Below are positions 25,462-34,914 of a stretch of 64,000 nucleotides of DNA, piece by piece; positions within the stretch are counted from its first letter, which is position 1, and the number at the start of each line of letters is the position of its first letter. The notes under the pieces are model-generated. The model was not told the origin of the DNA. It ran no database searches and saw only the letters and a list, made by a program, of their open reading frames with translations. Made by a program: the position numbers and the translations under genes. The stretch comes from Ulvibacter litoralis (GTDB taxonomy: Bacteria; Bacteroidota; Bacteroidia; Flavobacteriales; Flavobacteriaceae), in contig NZ_FNBA01000001.1 in assembly GCF_900102055.1 (NCBI RefSeq), positions 372,001 through 436,000 of the forward strand. The letters run 5' to 3'.

Positions 25462-26154
25462 ATGAATTCGAAAAAAACTGCCATATTAATTTTTGCTCAG
25501 TCGGCACAGCGTGAAGGAACGCTGAAGCCCTTTAAGCAATCGGTGGTTTTATTTGAAGAATTAAACAAACAAACCCTTCGGAAAGTTGAAAAAAGTGGAC
25601 TCCCCTATTTTTTATTTTCTGAAAAAGAACAAGTAGGAAACACTTTTGCCAAACGCTACACAAATGCGATTGAAGCTATCTATCAAAAAGGCTTCGAAAA
25701 TATAATTACCATTGGAAATGACACGCCGCATTTACAAACAAAACAACTTACCGAAACTGCTAAAACCTTAGAACAAAATCCTATCGTTTTAGGGCCTTCT
25801 ACCGATGGCGGCTATTATTTAATGGGATTAAAAAAGTCTCATTTTAACCCTTCCGATTTCTTGAAACTTCCTTGGGGGACTTCAAGTCTTACACGGGTTA
25901 TTTCAAAATTATTTTCAGCAAAAAAAACGCGCATTGTTTTCTTGAAAGTGTTGCAAGATATCGATGCTGTTTCAGACATAAAAAAAATACTAAACAGCTT
26001 CAAATACATTGCTGTTTCTCTTATAAAATTACTCCATTCTATTCTTTCTTCGGAAAAAACTGTACTCACAAAAAACAGTTTATTTCTAGAAAACTTACTT
26101 CATCAATCTTATTTCAATAAAGGGTCACCCGTATTTCTTCAGGTTCAAGTTTAA
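25462..26154 (+). CDS. Divergent TIGR04282-type (DUF2064) transferase
   Basis: 230 residues with the nucleotidyl/glycosyl-transferase-like core of the TIGR04282 family: 'FENIITIGNDTPHL' (acidic metal motif region near 85), 'IVLGPSTDGGYYLMGLK' near 115 and 'LPWGTSSL' near 140. The N-terminal nucleotide loop that in relatives reads 'RNPELGKCKTRL' is replaced by 'AQSAQREGTLKPF', so sugar-nucleotide binding may be altered or lost. A second, intact copy lies at 34225-34893. The C-terminal about 45 residues do not resemble the family. Confidence 0.82.
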   Translation: MNSKKTAILIFAQSAQREGTLKPFKQSVVLFEELNKQTLRKVEKSGLPYFLFSEKEQVGNTFAKRYTNAIEAIYQKGFENIITIGNDTPHLQTKQLTETAKTLEQNPIVLGPSTDGGYYLMGLKKSHFNPSDFLKLPWGTSSLTRVISKLFSAKKTRIVFLKVLQDIDAVSDIKKILNSFKYIAVSLIKLLHSILSSEKTVLTKNSLFLENLLHQSYFNKGSPVFLQVQV

Positions 26155-26189
26155 CAGTACACCATTTATTACTAAACCCCTTTATTATT

Positions 26190-29183
26190 ATGAAGAAAAT
26201 ACTCATTAGCTTTTTGCTATGTGTAAGTGTTGCTGCATTTGCGCAAGAAGATTTTACCGTAACAGTTACCGATTACGAAAGTAACCAACCCATTTCAGAG
26301 CTTAGCATACAACTAACAAACGACGCTCGCGGACTAAGTTTTGAGCAAACTACATCGAGCCAAGGAAAAGTAATTTTTAAGTCCATCCCAGCCTTGGATG
26401 GGTATCAAGTATTCTTTGAAGGAAACGATTTATACGGTCCTGCATTTACCGAAAAAGTTGACGTGCGCTCTAATCAGAGCCCGAGCATTCAATTGCGTTT
26501 GGCACCGAGTCTTGGCAACGAACAACAATTGGAAGAAATCACTCTTAGCAATACCACCTCAGCAAAAATTAACCGTCGCGATGCCGAAGTTTCTTTTGAA
26601 TTGAAAGCTGAAGAAATTGAAGAAATCCCCGTTGAAGCACGGGATGTGACACGGGTTTTATATAGATTACCCAACGTAACACAGGCTACAGGTTTTTTTC
26701 CTGAAGCTGCCAATGTAAGTATTAATGGAGGAAATCCTTTGTTTACTTCCTATCTTATCGACAACCTAGACAACAACGAAAATTTCCTTGGTGGACAACG
26801 CTTTGCAATTCCCTCAGGATTTGTAAAAGATATTACTGTGCTTACCAGTAATTATTCTGCGGAATATGGCTTAACGAGCAACGGAATTATAGACATCACC
26901 ACCAAATCTGGAACCAATAATCTAACAGGAGAAGTCTTTTTTATTACGCGTCCAGGTCCCTCCATCGATGGGAAAAGTGAGTTCGCACAACGTGACCTTT
27001 CAGGAAATCAAGTAAAAGATGGTTTTGCGCGCTACCAAGCTGGTTTTGGCGTGGGAGGTGCTTTGGTGGAAGATAAAACGTTCTTCTATTTAAATTTTGA
27101 ACATACTACCGACGTAAAAGACAACTTATTAAATGTACCTGAATTAGGTGTTTCTGAAACTGTTCGAGGAGAAAATAACTTCGAATATTTTTCAGCAAAA
27201 ATAGACCAAAAATGGAATTCAAATGTTAGAAGCTCCCTTAGAGCCAATGTAGGTTTGGTAGGAATTGAACGCCAAGGAGGAGGACTTGACGGTGGCGCTA
27301 CTTTTCAATCGGCAGGAAATAAGCAAGAACGAAACAGCCTCAATCTAGCGTTGAAAAACTCATACACAATTGGTGCTATTTCGGGTGAAAGCAACATTCA
27401 GTACAGTCGTTTTAAGTGGGGCTACGCAACGCCTAACAATCCTGAGAGTCCGCAAGTGGTCGTGAGAGATCCGTTGCAACAAACCATTGCCGTACTCGGA
27501 CATCCAGGCTATGTGTTTGACGAGAATGAAAGTACCCTTCAGTTTCAACAAAAATTCAAATATTATCTTGACAATCATACGTTGAAGGCTGGACTCAACT
27601 TTATTACCAGCGACCACGAACTTTTTGGTGGTGGAAATCCGAATGGAAACTACACAGTAGAGCTTACACAAACACAATTGGAAGCGCTTCAAGCTAGAAA
27701 TTTGAATGCTGGTTTTGATATCAACGATTTACCTTCAGACGTATCTGTAGTGAATTACAATGTAGAATTACGTCCTACTTCCTTCGGAAAAACGCATAAT
27801 ATCTCTAGTTTTTATGTGGAGGATTTATGGGCTGCTTCCGAAGATTTAAACATTACATTCGGACTGCGTTACGACTACGATAATCTTTCCAAAGGAGGAA
27901 GTGATAAAGGTGATTACAACAACCTAGCGCCTCGATTTAACTTTAACTACCAACTGACCAACAACAGTGTGATTCGCGGTGGTTACGGAATTGCGTACGA
28001 CAAAATTAGTTATGCCATTTACAGCGATGCATTACAACAAAACACCACTTCTGACGATTATAGAGCACAAATTCAAGAATTGGTAAATCAAGGTATTTTA
28101 CCTGCCGACACAGATATTGACAAAGTTACTTTTGCGGGAAATATTTCGGCGAATGTTGCAAACGTAGATTATTTACAAGGTCCTTCAGGCGCATCATTAC
28201 AAGATCAACGCGAAGGAGTTTTCTCGAACGAGCGACGTATTTTAAATCCGAACGGCTATCAAAATCCCTACTCGCATCAGTTTTCAATTGGATATCAGCT
28301 TCAGGTGGAAAACGACAAACTATTCTTTGTAGATGTATTTCACAACAGGGGAGAAAAATTATTCCGCCTTCGGAATTTAAACGCGGCTGCGACCTTTCCA
28401 ATTGATGAAAATTTTGATGCTTCCAATGTGAGATCCATAGAAGAAGCAGACAGCACACGACCGATTCCAATCGTAAATGGAGTTGGAATTATTAACGGAC
28501 AAGAAGTTTCAGGCGTGGCTCGAAATGTAATTGTTTCAGAAACAGAAGGGAAATCGAGATACTACGCGGCAAGTTTCAATTATCAAAAAACAAAAGGGAT
28601 GGACAATTATTCCTATCGCCTTAACTACACCTTATCATCTTTAGAAAACGATACGGAAGACATTAATTTTCGTCCGCAGGATGCGAATAATTATGCAAAT
28701 GAGTACGGCCCTTCTATTAACGATCGTCGTCATAATATAAACGGAATTTTTAACTACTACCCTTTTAAAGGCACGAGTGTTACGTTGGCGTCTTTATTGC
28801 AAAGCGGGCAACCGATTAATCGAATTCCGGATGCGTCTATTTATGGAACTACCGACTTAAATGGGGATGGTTCTGGCTTTGGGGATGCCTATGTTGGGAA
28901 CAGCGATCGTTCGCCTGGCGAGTCGAGAAACAGCGACCGATTGCCTTGGTCGTTCAATTTTGATCTAGGAGTACAACATCAATTTGCCATTGGAACTGCA
29001 TCTAAAATTGAAATAAGAGCCGATATTTTTAATGTGTTTAATGTTGAAAATCTGAGTGGATATAGCAACAATTCGACGCAAAGCAACCAAATTCAGGTAG
29101 GACCCGCTTCATCGGGTGTTTTTGTGCAGCGAAATGCGGGACCCCCAAGACAGTTTCAATTTGGAGCACGTTATTTATTTTAA
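26190..29183 (+). CDS. TonB-dependent outer-membrane receptor
   Basis: 997 residues. Signal peptide ends 'AAFAQ'. Residues about 20-110 form a carboxypeptidase-regulatory-like domain ('DFTVTVTDYESNQPISELS'), followed by a plug with 'RDVTRVLYRLPNV', 'SINGGNP' and 'ITVLTSNYSAEYG', then a 22-strand-type barrel with 'FYVEDLWAASEDLNITFGLRYDYD' in pieces and a terminal 'FGARYLF'. No SusD partner follows. It stands immediately upstream (15 bp) of an ABC importer, so the two probably take up the same substrate. There is no sequence-based indication of what that is; the locus suggests an organoarsenic compound or a precursor. Confidence 0.92.
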   Translation: MKKILISFLLCVSVAAFAQEDFTVTVTDYESNQPISELSIQLTNDARGLSFEQTTSSQGKVIFKSIPALDGYQVFFEGNDLYGPAFTEKVDVRSNQSPSIQLRLAPSLGNEQQLEEITLSNTTSAKINRRDAEVSFELKAEEIEEIPVEARDVTRVLYRLPNVTQATGFFPEAANVSINGGNPLFTSYLIDNLDNNENFLGGQRFAIPSGFVKDITVLTSNYSAEYGLTSNGIIDITTKSGTNNLTGEVFFITRPGPSIDGKSEFAQRDLSGNQVKDGFARYQAGFGVGGALVEDKTFFYLNFEHTTDVKDNLLNVPELGVSETVRGENNFEYFSAKIDQKWNSNVRSSLRANVGLVGIERQGGGLDGGATFQSAGNKQERNSLNLALKNSYTIGAISGESNIQYSRFKWGYATPNNPESPQVVVRDPLQQTIAVLGHPGYVFDENESTLQFQQKFKYYLDNHTLKAGLNFITSDHELFGGGNPNGNYTVELTQTQLEALQARNLNAGFDINDLPSDVSVVNYNVELRPTSFGKTHNISSFYVEDLWAASEDLNITFGLRYDYDNLSKGGSDKGDYNNLAPRFNFNYQLTNNSVIRGGYGIAYDKISYAIYSDALQQNTTSDDYRAQIQELVNQGILPADTDIDKVTFAGNISANVANVDYLQGPSGASLQDQREGVFSNERRILNPNGYQNPYSHQFSIGYQLQVENDKLFFVDVFHNRGEKLFRLRNLNAAATFPIDENFDASNVRSIEEADSTRPIPIVNGVGIINGQEVSGVARNVIVSETEGKSRYYAASFNYQKTKGMDNYSYRLNYTLSSLENDTEDINFRPQDANNYANEYGPSINDRRHNINGIFNYYPFKGTSVTLASLLQSGQPINRIPDASIYGTTDLNGDGSGFGDAYVGNSDRSPGESRNSDRLPWSFNFDLGVQHQFAIGTASKIEIRADIFNVFNVENLSGYSNNSTQSNQIQVGPASSGVFVQRNAGPPRQFQFGARYLF

Positions 29184-29198
29184 AAAAACCGAATTCGT

Positions 29199-30410
29199 AT
29201 GAATAAAATTATAGCACTACTTACTGTTTTCATTTGTTTCGCATGCGCGGAAAAAAATAAAGAAACGCAAAAAGATCTTTCGAAGCTTTCTTGGGAGGAA
29301 ATTACGACGGAAGCAAACGGAAAAGCAGTAACCATGATGATGTGGAACGGCGATTCGAAGATCAACGATTACATGCAAAATTATGTGACCCCGAAGCTAA
29401 AAAAGGAACACAATATCGACTTAGAAATTGTGGGCGGACAAGGTCCTATTATTGTGCAATTGTTAATGACCGAATTGCAAGCTTCAAAAAACACGAGCGA
29501 TGTAGATTTGGTTTGGATTAATGGCGAAACCTTTTTCCAACTTCGGCAAATAGATGGTTTGTACGGTCCTTGGACGTCACAAATCCCAAATGCCGCTTTG
29601 ATCGATTTTGACAATCCGTTTATTGGGTTCGATTTTCAACAGGCGGTAAATGGATATGAGCTTCCGTGGGGAAATGTACAAATGACCCTTATTTACAATT
29701 CGGCTACAGTGAAGAATCCGCCAAAAACACGCGAAGAACTTTTAGCTTTTGCAAAGGAACACCCAGGTACGTTTACCTTCGATAATCACTTTACGGGGCT
29801 TACCTTCTTGAAAGCCTTACTCATTGATATTTCAGGGAATAGAGATGAATTATCTGGCGATTTTAATGAAGAGAAATACACCAAATACAGCGCACAACTT
29901 TGGGACTATATAAATGAGTTAAAGCCTTATTTATGGCGAAAAGGAGAAGTATTTCCTGAAAATGTGGCGCAAATGCATCAATTATTTGCAACGGGTGAAT
30001 TGTTATTTACCATGAGTAATAACGACTCTGAAGTAGACAGTAAAACACTTGAAGGACTTTTCCCCGAAACATCGAAAGCGTATGTACCCGATTTTGGAAC
30101 CATTCAGAATTCACATTACCTCGGAATCACAAAACTTTCAGGAGAGAAAGCAGCTGCGATGGTCGTTGCCAACACACTCGTTTCACCAGAAGCACAGCTT
30201 ACAAAAATGACTCCGAATATTTGGGGTGACGGTACTGTTTTAGATGTACAGAAACTAACACCCGAACAAAGACAACAATTTGAAACTATTCCGTCTAGAA
30301 CACGAGCTCCTAACAGAAAAGACATTCAGCATAAAGCATTGTTAGAGCTAAGTCCGGAGTATATGATCCGATTGGCAGAAGATTTCAGAAAAGAAATAAT
30401 TGAGAACTAA
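29199..30410 (+). CDS. ABC transporter substrate-binding lipoprotein (YnjB-like)
   Basis: 403 residues with a lipoprotein-like signal ('FICFACAEK', Cys16). Fold is that of a family 1 extracellular solute-binding protein: 'KAVTMMMWNGDSKINDYM', 'VDLVWINGETFFQL', 'NGYELPWGNVQMTLIYNS', 'FTFDNHFTGLTFLKALL' and 'TMSNNDSEVD'. Overall pattern is closest to E. coli YnjB, whose ligand is not established. Four bases separate it from the first permease. Lipid anchoring at the inner or outer membrane fits the Gram-negative importer role. Confidence 0.85.
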   Translation: MNKIIALLTVFICFACAEKNKETQKDLSKLSWEEITTEANGKAVTMMMWNGDSKINDYMQNYVTPKLKKEHNIDLEIVGGQGPIIVQLLMTELQASKNTSDVDLVWINGETFFQLRQIDGLYGPWTSQIPNAALIDFDNPFIGFDFQQAVNGYELPWGNVQMTLIYNSATVKNPPKTREELLAFAKEHPGTFTFDNHFTGLTFLKALLIDISGNRDELSGDFNEEKYTKYSAQLWDYINELKPYLWRKGEVFPENVAQMHQLFATGELLFTMSNNDSEVDSKTLEGLFPETSKAYVPDFGTIQNSHYLGITKLSGEKAAAMVVANTLVSPEAQLTKMTPNIWGDGTVLDVQKLTPEQRQQFETIPSRTRAPNRKDIQHKALLELSPEYMIRLAEDFRKEIIEN

Positions 30411-30413
30411 AAA

Positions 30414-31286
30414 ATGAGACAAAAACGAAGATATCGCAACTTCAGCAATTTGCTTTTTATAGCAATTGTCACCCTTCCTGTAGCTTCAGGATTGGTGTAT
30501 GCGTTGTTGTATAGTCTTGGTTTTATCGGCCTTTTAAACAAAGGATTTACAACAGACGCTTGGGAAACCATTCTTCTTGGAAAACCCTTTTGGAGTTCGC
30601 TCGGATTTAGTTTTTACATCGCGATGGTCACCATAATCATCAGCTTGACCGTATCGCTGAGTATTGCCATTAGTTGGCGTAAAAACCTAAACAAAGGCGC
30701 GTTGAGTTCCTTAATTTATTTGCCGTTGTGCTTCCCAGGAACTGTCATGGCCTTTTTTAGCTATCAGACCTTATCAAAATCGGGATTGTTATCTAGAATA
30801 GGGTTTCAACTCGGTTGGATTGACGATTTGAGGATGTTTCCTAGTTGGATTAATGACGCCTACGGAATTGGAATTATTATCACTTCCGTTTTATTAATCA
30901 CACCTTTCTTCATCATCTTATTTTCAAATTTATACACTTCGGAAAAAGTAGAAGAATATGTGCAATTGGCGAAAACATTTGGTGCTTCCAAGAGACAAGT
31001 GCTTTTAAAAGTAACCTTGCCCATCTTACTGAAAAAGGCTTCAGTTACCATTTACTTATTCATCATTTTTGTAATGGGAAGTTATGAAGTTCCGTTGTTG
31101 TTAGGACGTCAAGATCCGCAAATGATTTCCGTAGCGATTTTACAAAAAATTCAGAAATACAATTTATACGACATTCCAAAAGGATACGCCATGAGTGTTC
31201 TTTATGTGGTACTGGTAATTGGTGTACTGTTCATTCTATATCGAAAAAATAAAACCTTCTTTAAAACGGAAATGAAGCATTCATGA
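30414..31286 (+). CDS. ABC importer permease 1 (YnjC N-half-like)
   Basis: 290 residues with six predicted membrane helices and the binding-protein-dependent permease EAA loop around 'EYVQLAKTFGASKRQVLLKVTLP' (about residues 182-204). E. coli YnjC is a fusion of two permease halves; here they are separate genes. Its end overlaps the next start by 4 bp (ATGA). Confidence 0.88.
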   Translation: MRQKRRYRNFSNLLFIAIVTLPVASGLVYALLYSLGFIGLLNKGFTTDAWETILLGKPFWSSLGFSFYIAMVTIIISLTVSLSIAISWRKNLNKGALSSLIYLPLCFPGTVMAFFSYQTLSKSGLLSRIGFQLGWIDDLRMFPSWINDAYGIGIIITSVLLITPFFIILFSNLYTSEKVEEYVQLAKTFGASKRQVLLKVTLPILLKKASVTIYLFIIFVMGSYEVPLLLGRQDPQMISVAILQKIQKYNLYDIPKGYAMSVLYVVLVIGVLFILYRKNKTFFKTEMKHS

Positions 31287-32053
31287 AAAGAATACTGCAA
31301 TATATATTCATGATTTCTATCGGGTTTCCACTGGTTTTTTTACTAGTGCTTTCCTTAGGAAGACAGTGGCCCTACCCATCTGTTTTTCCGAAGCAAATGA
31401 CCTTGGCAAATTGGGAGTTTATGCAAGAAAGTAGTTCCAAATTGTTTCAAACGTTTTTCACCTCACTAGGAATCTCATTAACGGTTGCTTTTTTAGTCAC
31501 GGCACTCTGTTTTTTCGTCTCAAAACGCATTGCGTACAGCAAAAACCGAAACACGTATCTAGTCTTAGCGTATATTCCGTATTTACTTTCACCCGTAATC
31601 CTAGCGGTGATATTTCAGTATTATTTTAACATTGCGCAACTTACAGGAACTGCCTTAGGGGTAATTATTGCTCAGTTTTTAATTGCATTTCCTTTTGGAG
31701 TTATTATCTACCTTAATTTCTGGAATGAAAACCTAAAAGCGACAGAAGAATTAAGTTACACCCTTGGCGGAAGTACGTTTCAAACCTTTAAAAAAGTACT
31801 TTTCCCATTATCGAAAAATGCCATCCTATTGTGTTTTTTCCAAGTGTTTTTAATCTCTTGGTTTGAATACGGCTTGACCAACTTAATAGGAATCGGGAAG
31901 GTACGTACCCTCACCGTGAGTGTGTTCAATTTTGTGAATGAAGCCAATATCTTTTACGCAGCATTAGCTTGCTGTTTATTGGTTGTTCCTCCAATGATAC
32001 TAGTCTATATAAATAAGAAGTTTATCTTTTTTGTTGAAAAAAACGAAGCATGA
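31283..32053 (+). CDS. ABC importer permease 2 (YnjC C-half-like)
   Basis: 256 residues, six membrane helices; the EAA loop is 'ATEELSYTLGGSTFQTFKKVLFP' near residue 155. Pairs with the preceding permease to form the heterodimeric channel. Overlaps the ATPase gene by 4 bp. Confidence 0.87.
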   Translation: MKRILQYIFMISIGFPLVFLLVLSLGRQWPYPSVFPKQMTLANWEFMQESSSKLFQTFFTSLGISLTVAFLVTALCFFVSKRIAYSKNRNTYLVLAYIPYLLSPVILAVIFQYYFNIAQLTGTALGVIIAQFLIAFPFGVIIYLNFWNENLKATEELSYTLGGSTFQTFKKVLFPLSKNAILLCFFQVFLISWFEYGLTNLIGIGKVRTLTVSVFNFVNEANIFYAALACCLLVVPPMILVYINKKFIFFVEKNEA

Positions 32054-32775
32054 AGCCAATTTTAAACATACAAGATGTGAGTAAATCGTTTGGCAAGGAA
32101 CAAATCTTGTCGCACATAGATCTTACATTAGAACAAAATACTGTGTTGAGTTTAGTAGGCTCTTCGGGTAGTGGAAAAACAACTTTACTGAAAATTATTG
32201 CCGGACTCGAAACACAAGACAGTGGCACTATTTACCTTCATGGTGAAGAAGTTAGCAACATGAAGCCACAACACAGAAATAGCATTTATTTATACCAAGA
32301 AGCCTTGCTTTTTCCACACTTGAATGTTTTTGAAAACATTGCCTTTGGTTTACGACTAAGAAAAACTCCAGAAGCCCTTTTAAAACAAAAAGTGACTGAA
32401 ATGGTATCGTTTTTAGGAATGGAAACACACGCCACCAAGATGTCGCATCAGCTTTCGGGCGGACAACGACAGCGCGTTTCTTTTGGGAGAGCCATGATTA
32501 TCGAGCCATCGTTATTGTTGCTCGATGAGCCTTTCGGCGCTTTAGACAGTGTAACGAGAGAGAAAATGCAGGTGCTTTTTAAAGATTTGGCAAAGCAGAT
32601 GCAAATTTCAGCAGTGTTTGTAACGCACGATTTGAAAGAAGCCATTGTGATGGGTGACAGTATTGGAAAAATTACCAAAGGAGAATTAACACAATTTTCA
32701 GATTTAAAATCTTTTTATAACGACAAAGATTCTGGAATTAAGAAAGAAGTTGAATTCTGGAAACAGTTTAATTAG
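32050..32775 (+). CDS. ABC importer ATPase (YnjD-like)
   Basis: 241 residues. Walker A 'GSSGSGKTT' near residue 38, Q-loop in 'YLYQEALLFPHL', signature 'LSGGQRQRVSFGRA' near 134, Walker B 'LLLLDEPFGALDS' and H-loop 'VFVTHDLKEA'. It lacks the extra C-terminal regulatory domain of maltose/iron importers, consistent with the short YnjD type. Energises the two permeases upstream. Confidence 0.9.
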   Translation: MKPILNIQDVSKSFGKEQILSHIDLTLEQNTVLSLVGSSGSGKTTLLKIIAGLETQDSGTIYLHGEEVSNMKPQHRNSIYLYQEALLFPHLNVFENIAFGLRLRKTPEALLKQKVTEMVSFLGMETHATKMSHQLSGGQRQRVSFGRAMIIEPSLLLLDEPFGALDSVTREKMQVLFKDLAKQMQISAVFVTHDLKEAIVMGDSIGKITKGELTQFSDLKSFYNDKDSGIKKEVEFWKQFN

Positions 32776-32784
32776 AGAACAATT

Positions 32785-33729
32785 ATGACGCAAAATTTTA
32801 ACCACATGCAATCCATTTATTGGGTATTCACTCAATTATGCAACGACGACTGCGATCATTGTTACAATGATTCTAGTCCCTTCGGAAAGCGAATTAGTGA
32901 AGCAGATTGTTTGGCTATAATCGACAATCTTCCCGATAAAATAGATCGCCTTATTTTAAGTGGTGGAGAACCCTTGGCAGACCGGAAATTGCTCCACGCT
33001 ATTTTAGACAAATTGAAGGAGCGGTATCAAGGGAATATTCAAATAATGATTCAGACCAACGGTGATCTTTTAAATCCGGAAAGACTTCAAACCTTAATCG
33101 ACAAAGGCGTTTCTCGTTTTGATATTGCGAGTATCGATCGCTATCATAAAAAAGCCGGTGGACGTCTTATGGAGCTTGCCGATATTTTTGAAAGTTGCGG
33201 CGTAATTGGAACTGAAAAAGACCCGTTAATTGAAGGCGGACACTACCTTGCCGAAAACCCACTGAGTTGGGGGTATTGGGGTGCAAGTGAAGACATGTGG
33301 TTGGGTGGAAACTGGGCACGAGGTAAAGCGATGAAGCACGATATCTGGTTAAAAGATCCAGAGCATAATTTTTGCACCATTTTAAGTGGTGCTCGTAACT
33401 TTTTAGGCGGGTATGAGGACATTCCGCAGGAAATTAGCATTCAACTTTGGCGTATCAATCCGTGCTGTCCTGGAACGCATTTCCCGATGGGCGATGCCCG
33501 TAAACAAAAAGTTTCCGAAGTATTAGAAAGAGCTTCAAAAAATGCTGTTTTTAAAATGCTAAACGAAGGGAATCCCTTAGAAATGGGACTTAGCCTTGGG
33601 GTTACGAAAGAGGAAGCAACAGCTAAAAATGAAGAACTTAAGAATATCTGCTTATATTGCGATCATTTTTTAAAGTGCCATAAAGATGAAATTTTTGACA
33701 AAAACGGTGTGTTAGCAAATGAAGTTTAA
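32785..33729 (+). CDS. Radical SAM protein of the arsenosugar locus
   Basis: 314 residues. Cluster motif C19-X3-C23-X2-C26 in 'LCNDDCDHCYND', glycine motif 'RLILSGGEPLAD', then a TIM-barrel remainder and a C-terminal Cys-containing part with 'RINPCCPGTH' and 'ICLYCDHFLKCH', which could bind an auxiliary cluster (SPASM/twitch-like). The reaction is unknown. It lies between the importer ATPase and a rhodanese protein, overlapping the latter by 11 bp, so it is part of the same operon as arsS. A second radical reaction on the imported or synthesised compound is plausible. Confidence 0.85.
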   Translation: MTQNFNHMQSIYWVFTQLCNDDCDHCYNDSSPFGKRISEADCLAIIDNLPDKIDRLILSGGEPLADRKLLHAILDKLKERYQGNIQIMIQTNGDLLNPERLQTLIDKGVSRFDIASIDRYHKKAGGRLMELADIFESCGVIGTEKDPLIEGGHYLAENPLSWGYWGASEDMWLGGNWARGKAMKHDIWLKDPEHNFCTILSGARNFLGGYEDIPQEISIQLWRINPCCPGTHFPMGDARKQKVSEVLERASKNAVFKMLNEGNPLEMGLSLGVTKEEATAKNEELKNICLYCDHFLKCHKDEIFDKNGVLANEV

Positions 33730-34225
33730 TAGTAAATACAGTATAATTCTCGTGGTGTTATTTCCTTTCTTTGCTTCAGGGCAAAATACAATTAACGATG
33801 TGCTTCAAAAGTACAATACGAGAAGTATCCCCTATATTTCGGTAGAAGAATTGCGAATGCTTCAGTTACACGATACGATTCAAATTTTAGACGCTCGAGA
33901 GCCCGATGAGTTTCTGGTAAGTCATATTGCTTCAGCGATAAACGTAGGCTTCAATACATTTTCTTCCGAAGAAATTTCAGAAAAAATAACGGACAAAACT
34001 ACACCAATCATTGTATATTGTTCGCTCGGAATTCGTTCCGAAGAAATTGGCGAAAAACTGAAAAAAGCAGGGTTTACCAATATAAAAAATCTCTACGGTG
34101 GTATTTTTGAATGGAAAAACAAAGAATTTCCCGTTTTAGACACAACAGGAATAGAAACTGAAAAAGTACACACCTTTTCCAAGCCTTGGAGTAAATGGCT
34201 TTTAAAGGGTGAAAAAGTTTATTAA
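33719..34225 (+). CDS. Exported rhodanese-domain protein (YnjE-like context)
   Basis: 168 residues with a signal peptide (about 1-21, ending 'FFASGQ') and a single rhodanese domain: 'DTIQILDAREPDEFLVSHI' in two parts, the active-site loop Cys in 'IIVYCSLGIRSEE', and 'LYGGIFEWKN'. A periplasmic sulfurtransferase or thiol-binding role is expected. E. coli ynjE, next to ynjBCD, is also a rhodanese, so this pairing recurs. Thiol chemistry with trivalent arsenic is a possible link, an inference. Confidence 0.88.
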   Translation: MKFNSKYSIILVVLFPFFASGQNTINDVLQKYNTRSIPYISVEELRMLQLHDTIQILDAREPDEFLVSHIASAINVGFNTFSSEEISEKITDKTTPIIVYCSLGIRSEEIGEKLKKAGFTNIKNLYGGIFEWKNKEFPVLDTTGIETEKVHTFSKPWSKWLLKGEKVY

Positions 34226-34893
34226 TGGCATTATTAGCAAATAAAAATACAGACGGAGAAGATCGTTTTACTACAGATTTTCATTTTCCAACTTCCAAAA
34301 AAGCATTACTAATTTTTACACGAAATCCTGAATTAGGAAAGTGCAAAACACGCTTAGCCGCTACTGTTGGTGATGAAAAGGCGCTCGAGATTTATGTTTT
34401 TTTACTGAAACATACTGTTGAAATCACAAAATCACTCGCCGTAGATAAATTTGTATTTTATTCTGAAAACGTTCAAAAAGAAGATCTTTGGGATGCTGAA
34501 ATTTTCAGAAAGAAAGCACAATCGGGTGACGATTTAGGCTTCCGAATGGAAAATGCCTTTGCCGAAATGTTTCAAGCAGGCTATGAAAAAGTGATCGTTA
34601 TTGGAAGTGATATGTACGACTTATCTAAAACCGATATCGACAATGCCTTTGATGCGTTAAACACCAATGATCTTGTAATAGGTCCTGCTGAAGATGGCGG
34701 GTACTATTTACTAGGAATGAAACAAGTACACAAGGCTGTCTTCAAAAATAAAATTTGGGGAACCAATACTATTCTAGAAGACACACTTAAAGATTTACAA
34801 AACAAAACTGTGGCAATGTTAGAAGAGCGTAATGATGTAGATTATTATGAAGACATTAAAGATATTGCTATATTTAAGCAGTTTATTAACTAA
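34225..34893 (+). CDS. TIGR04282-family arsenosugar biosynthesis transferase
   Basis: 222 residues, cofC/DUF2064 fold. The nucleotide loop is intact: 'FTRNPELGKCKTRLA' near residue 32, then 'KVIVIGSDMYDLS' and 'LVIGPAEDGGYYLLGMK' around 115-165 and 'KIWGTNTI'. This family occurs with ArsS and a GT2-type partner and is annotated as an arsenosugar biosynthesis glycosyltransferase; the precise reaction is unproven. The start overlaps the rhodanese stop by one base. Confidence 0.9.
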   Translation: MALLANKNTDGEDRFTTDFHFPTSKKALLIFTRNPELGKCKTRLAATVGDEKALEIYVFLLKHTVEITKSLAVDKFVFYSENVQKEDLWDAEIFRKKAQSGDDLGFRMENAFAEMFQAGYEKVIVIGSDMYDLSKTDIDNAFDALNTNDLVIGPAEDGGYYLLGMKQVHKAVFKNKIWGTNTILEDTLKDLQNKTVAMLEERNDVDYYEDIKDIAIFKQFIN

Positions 34894-34914
34894 CCAAGCA
34901 TACCAAATTATTTT

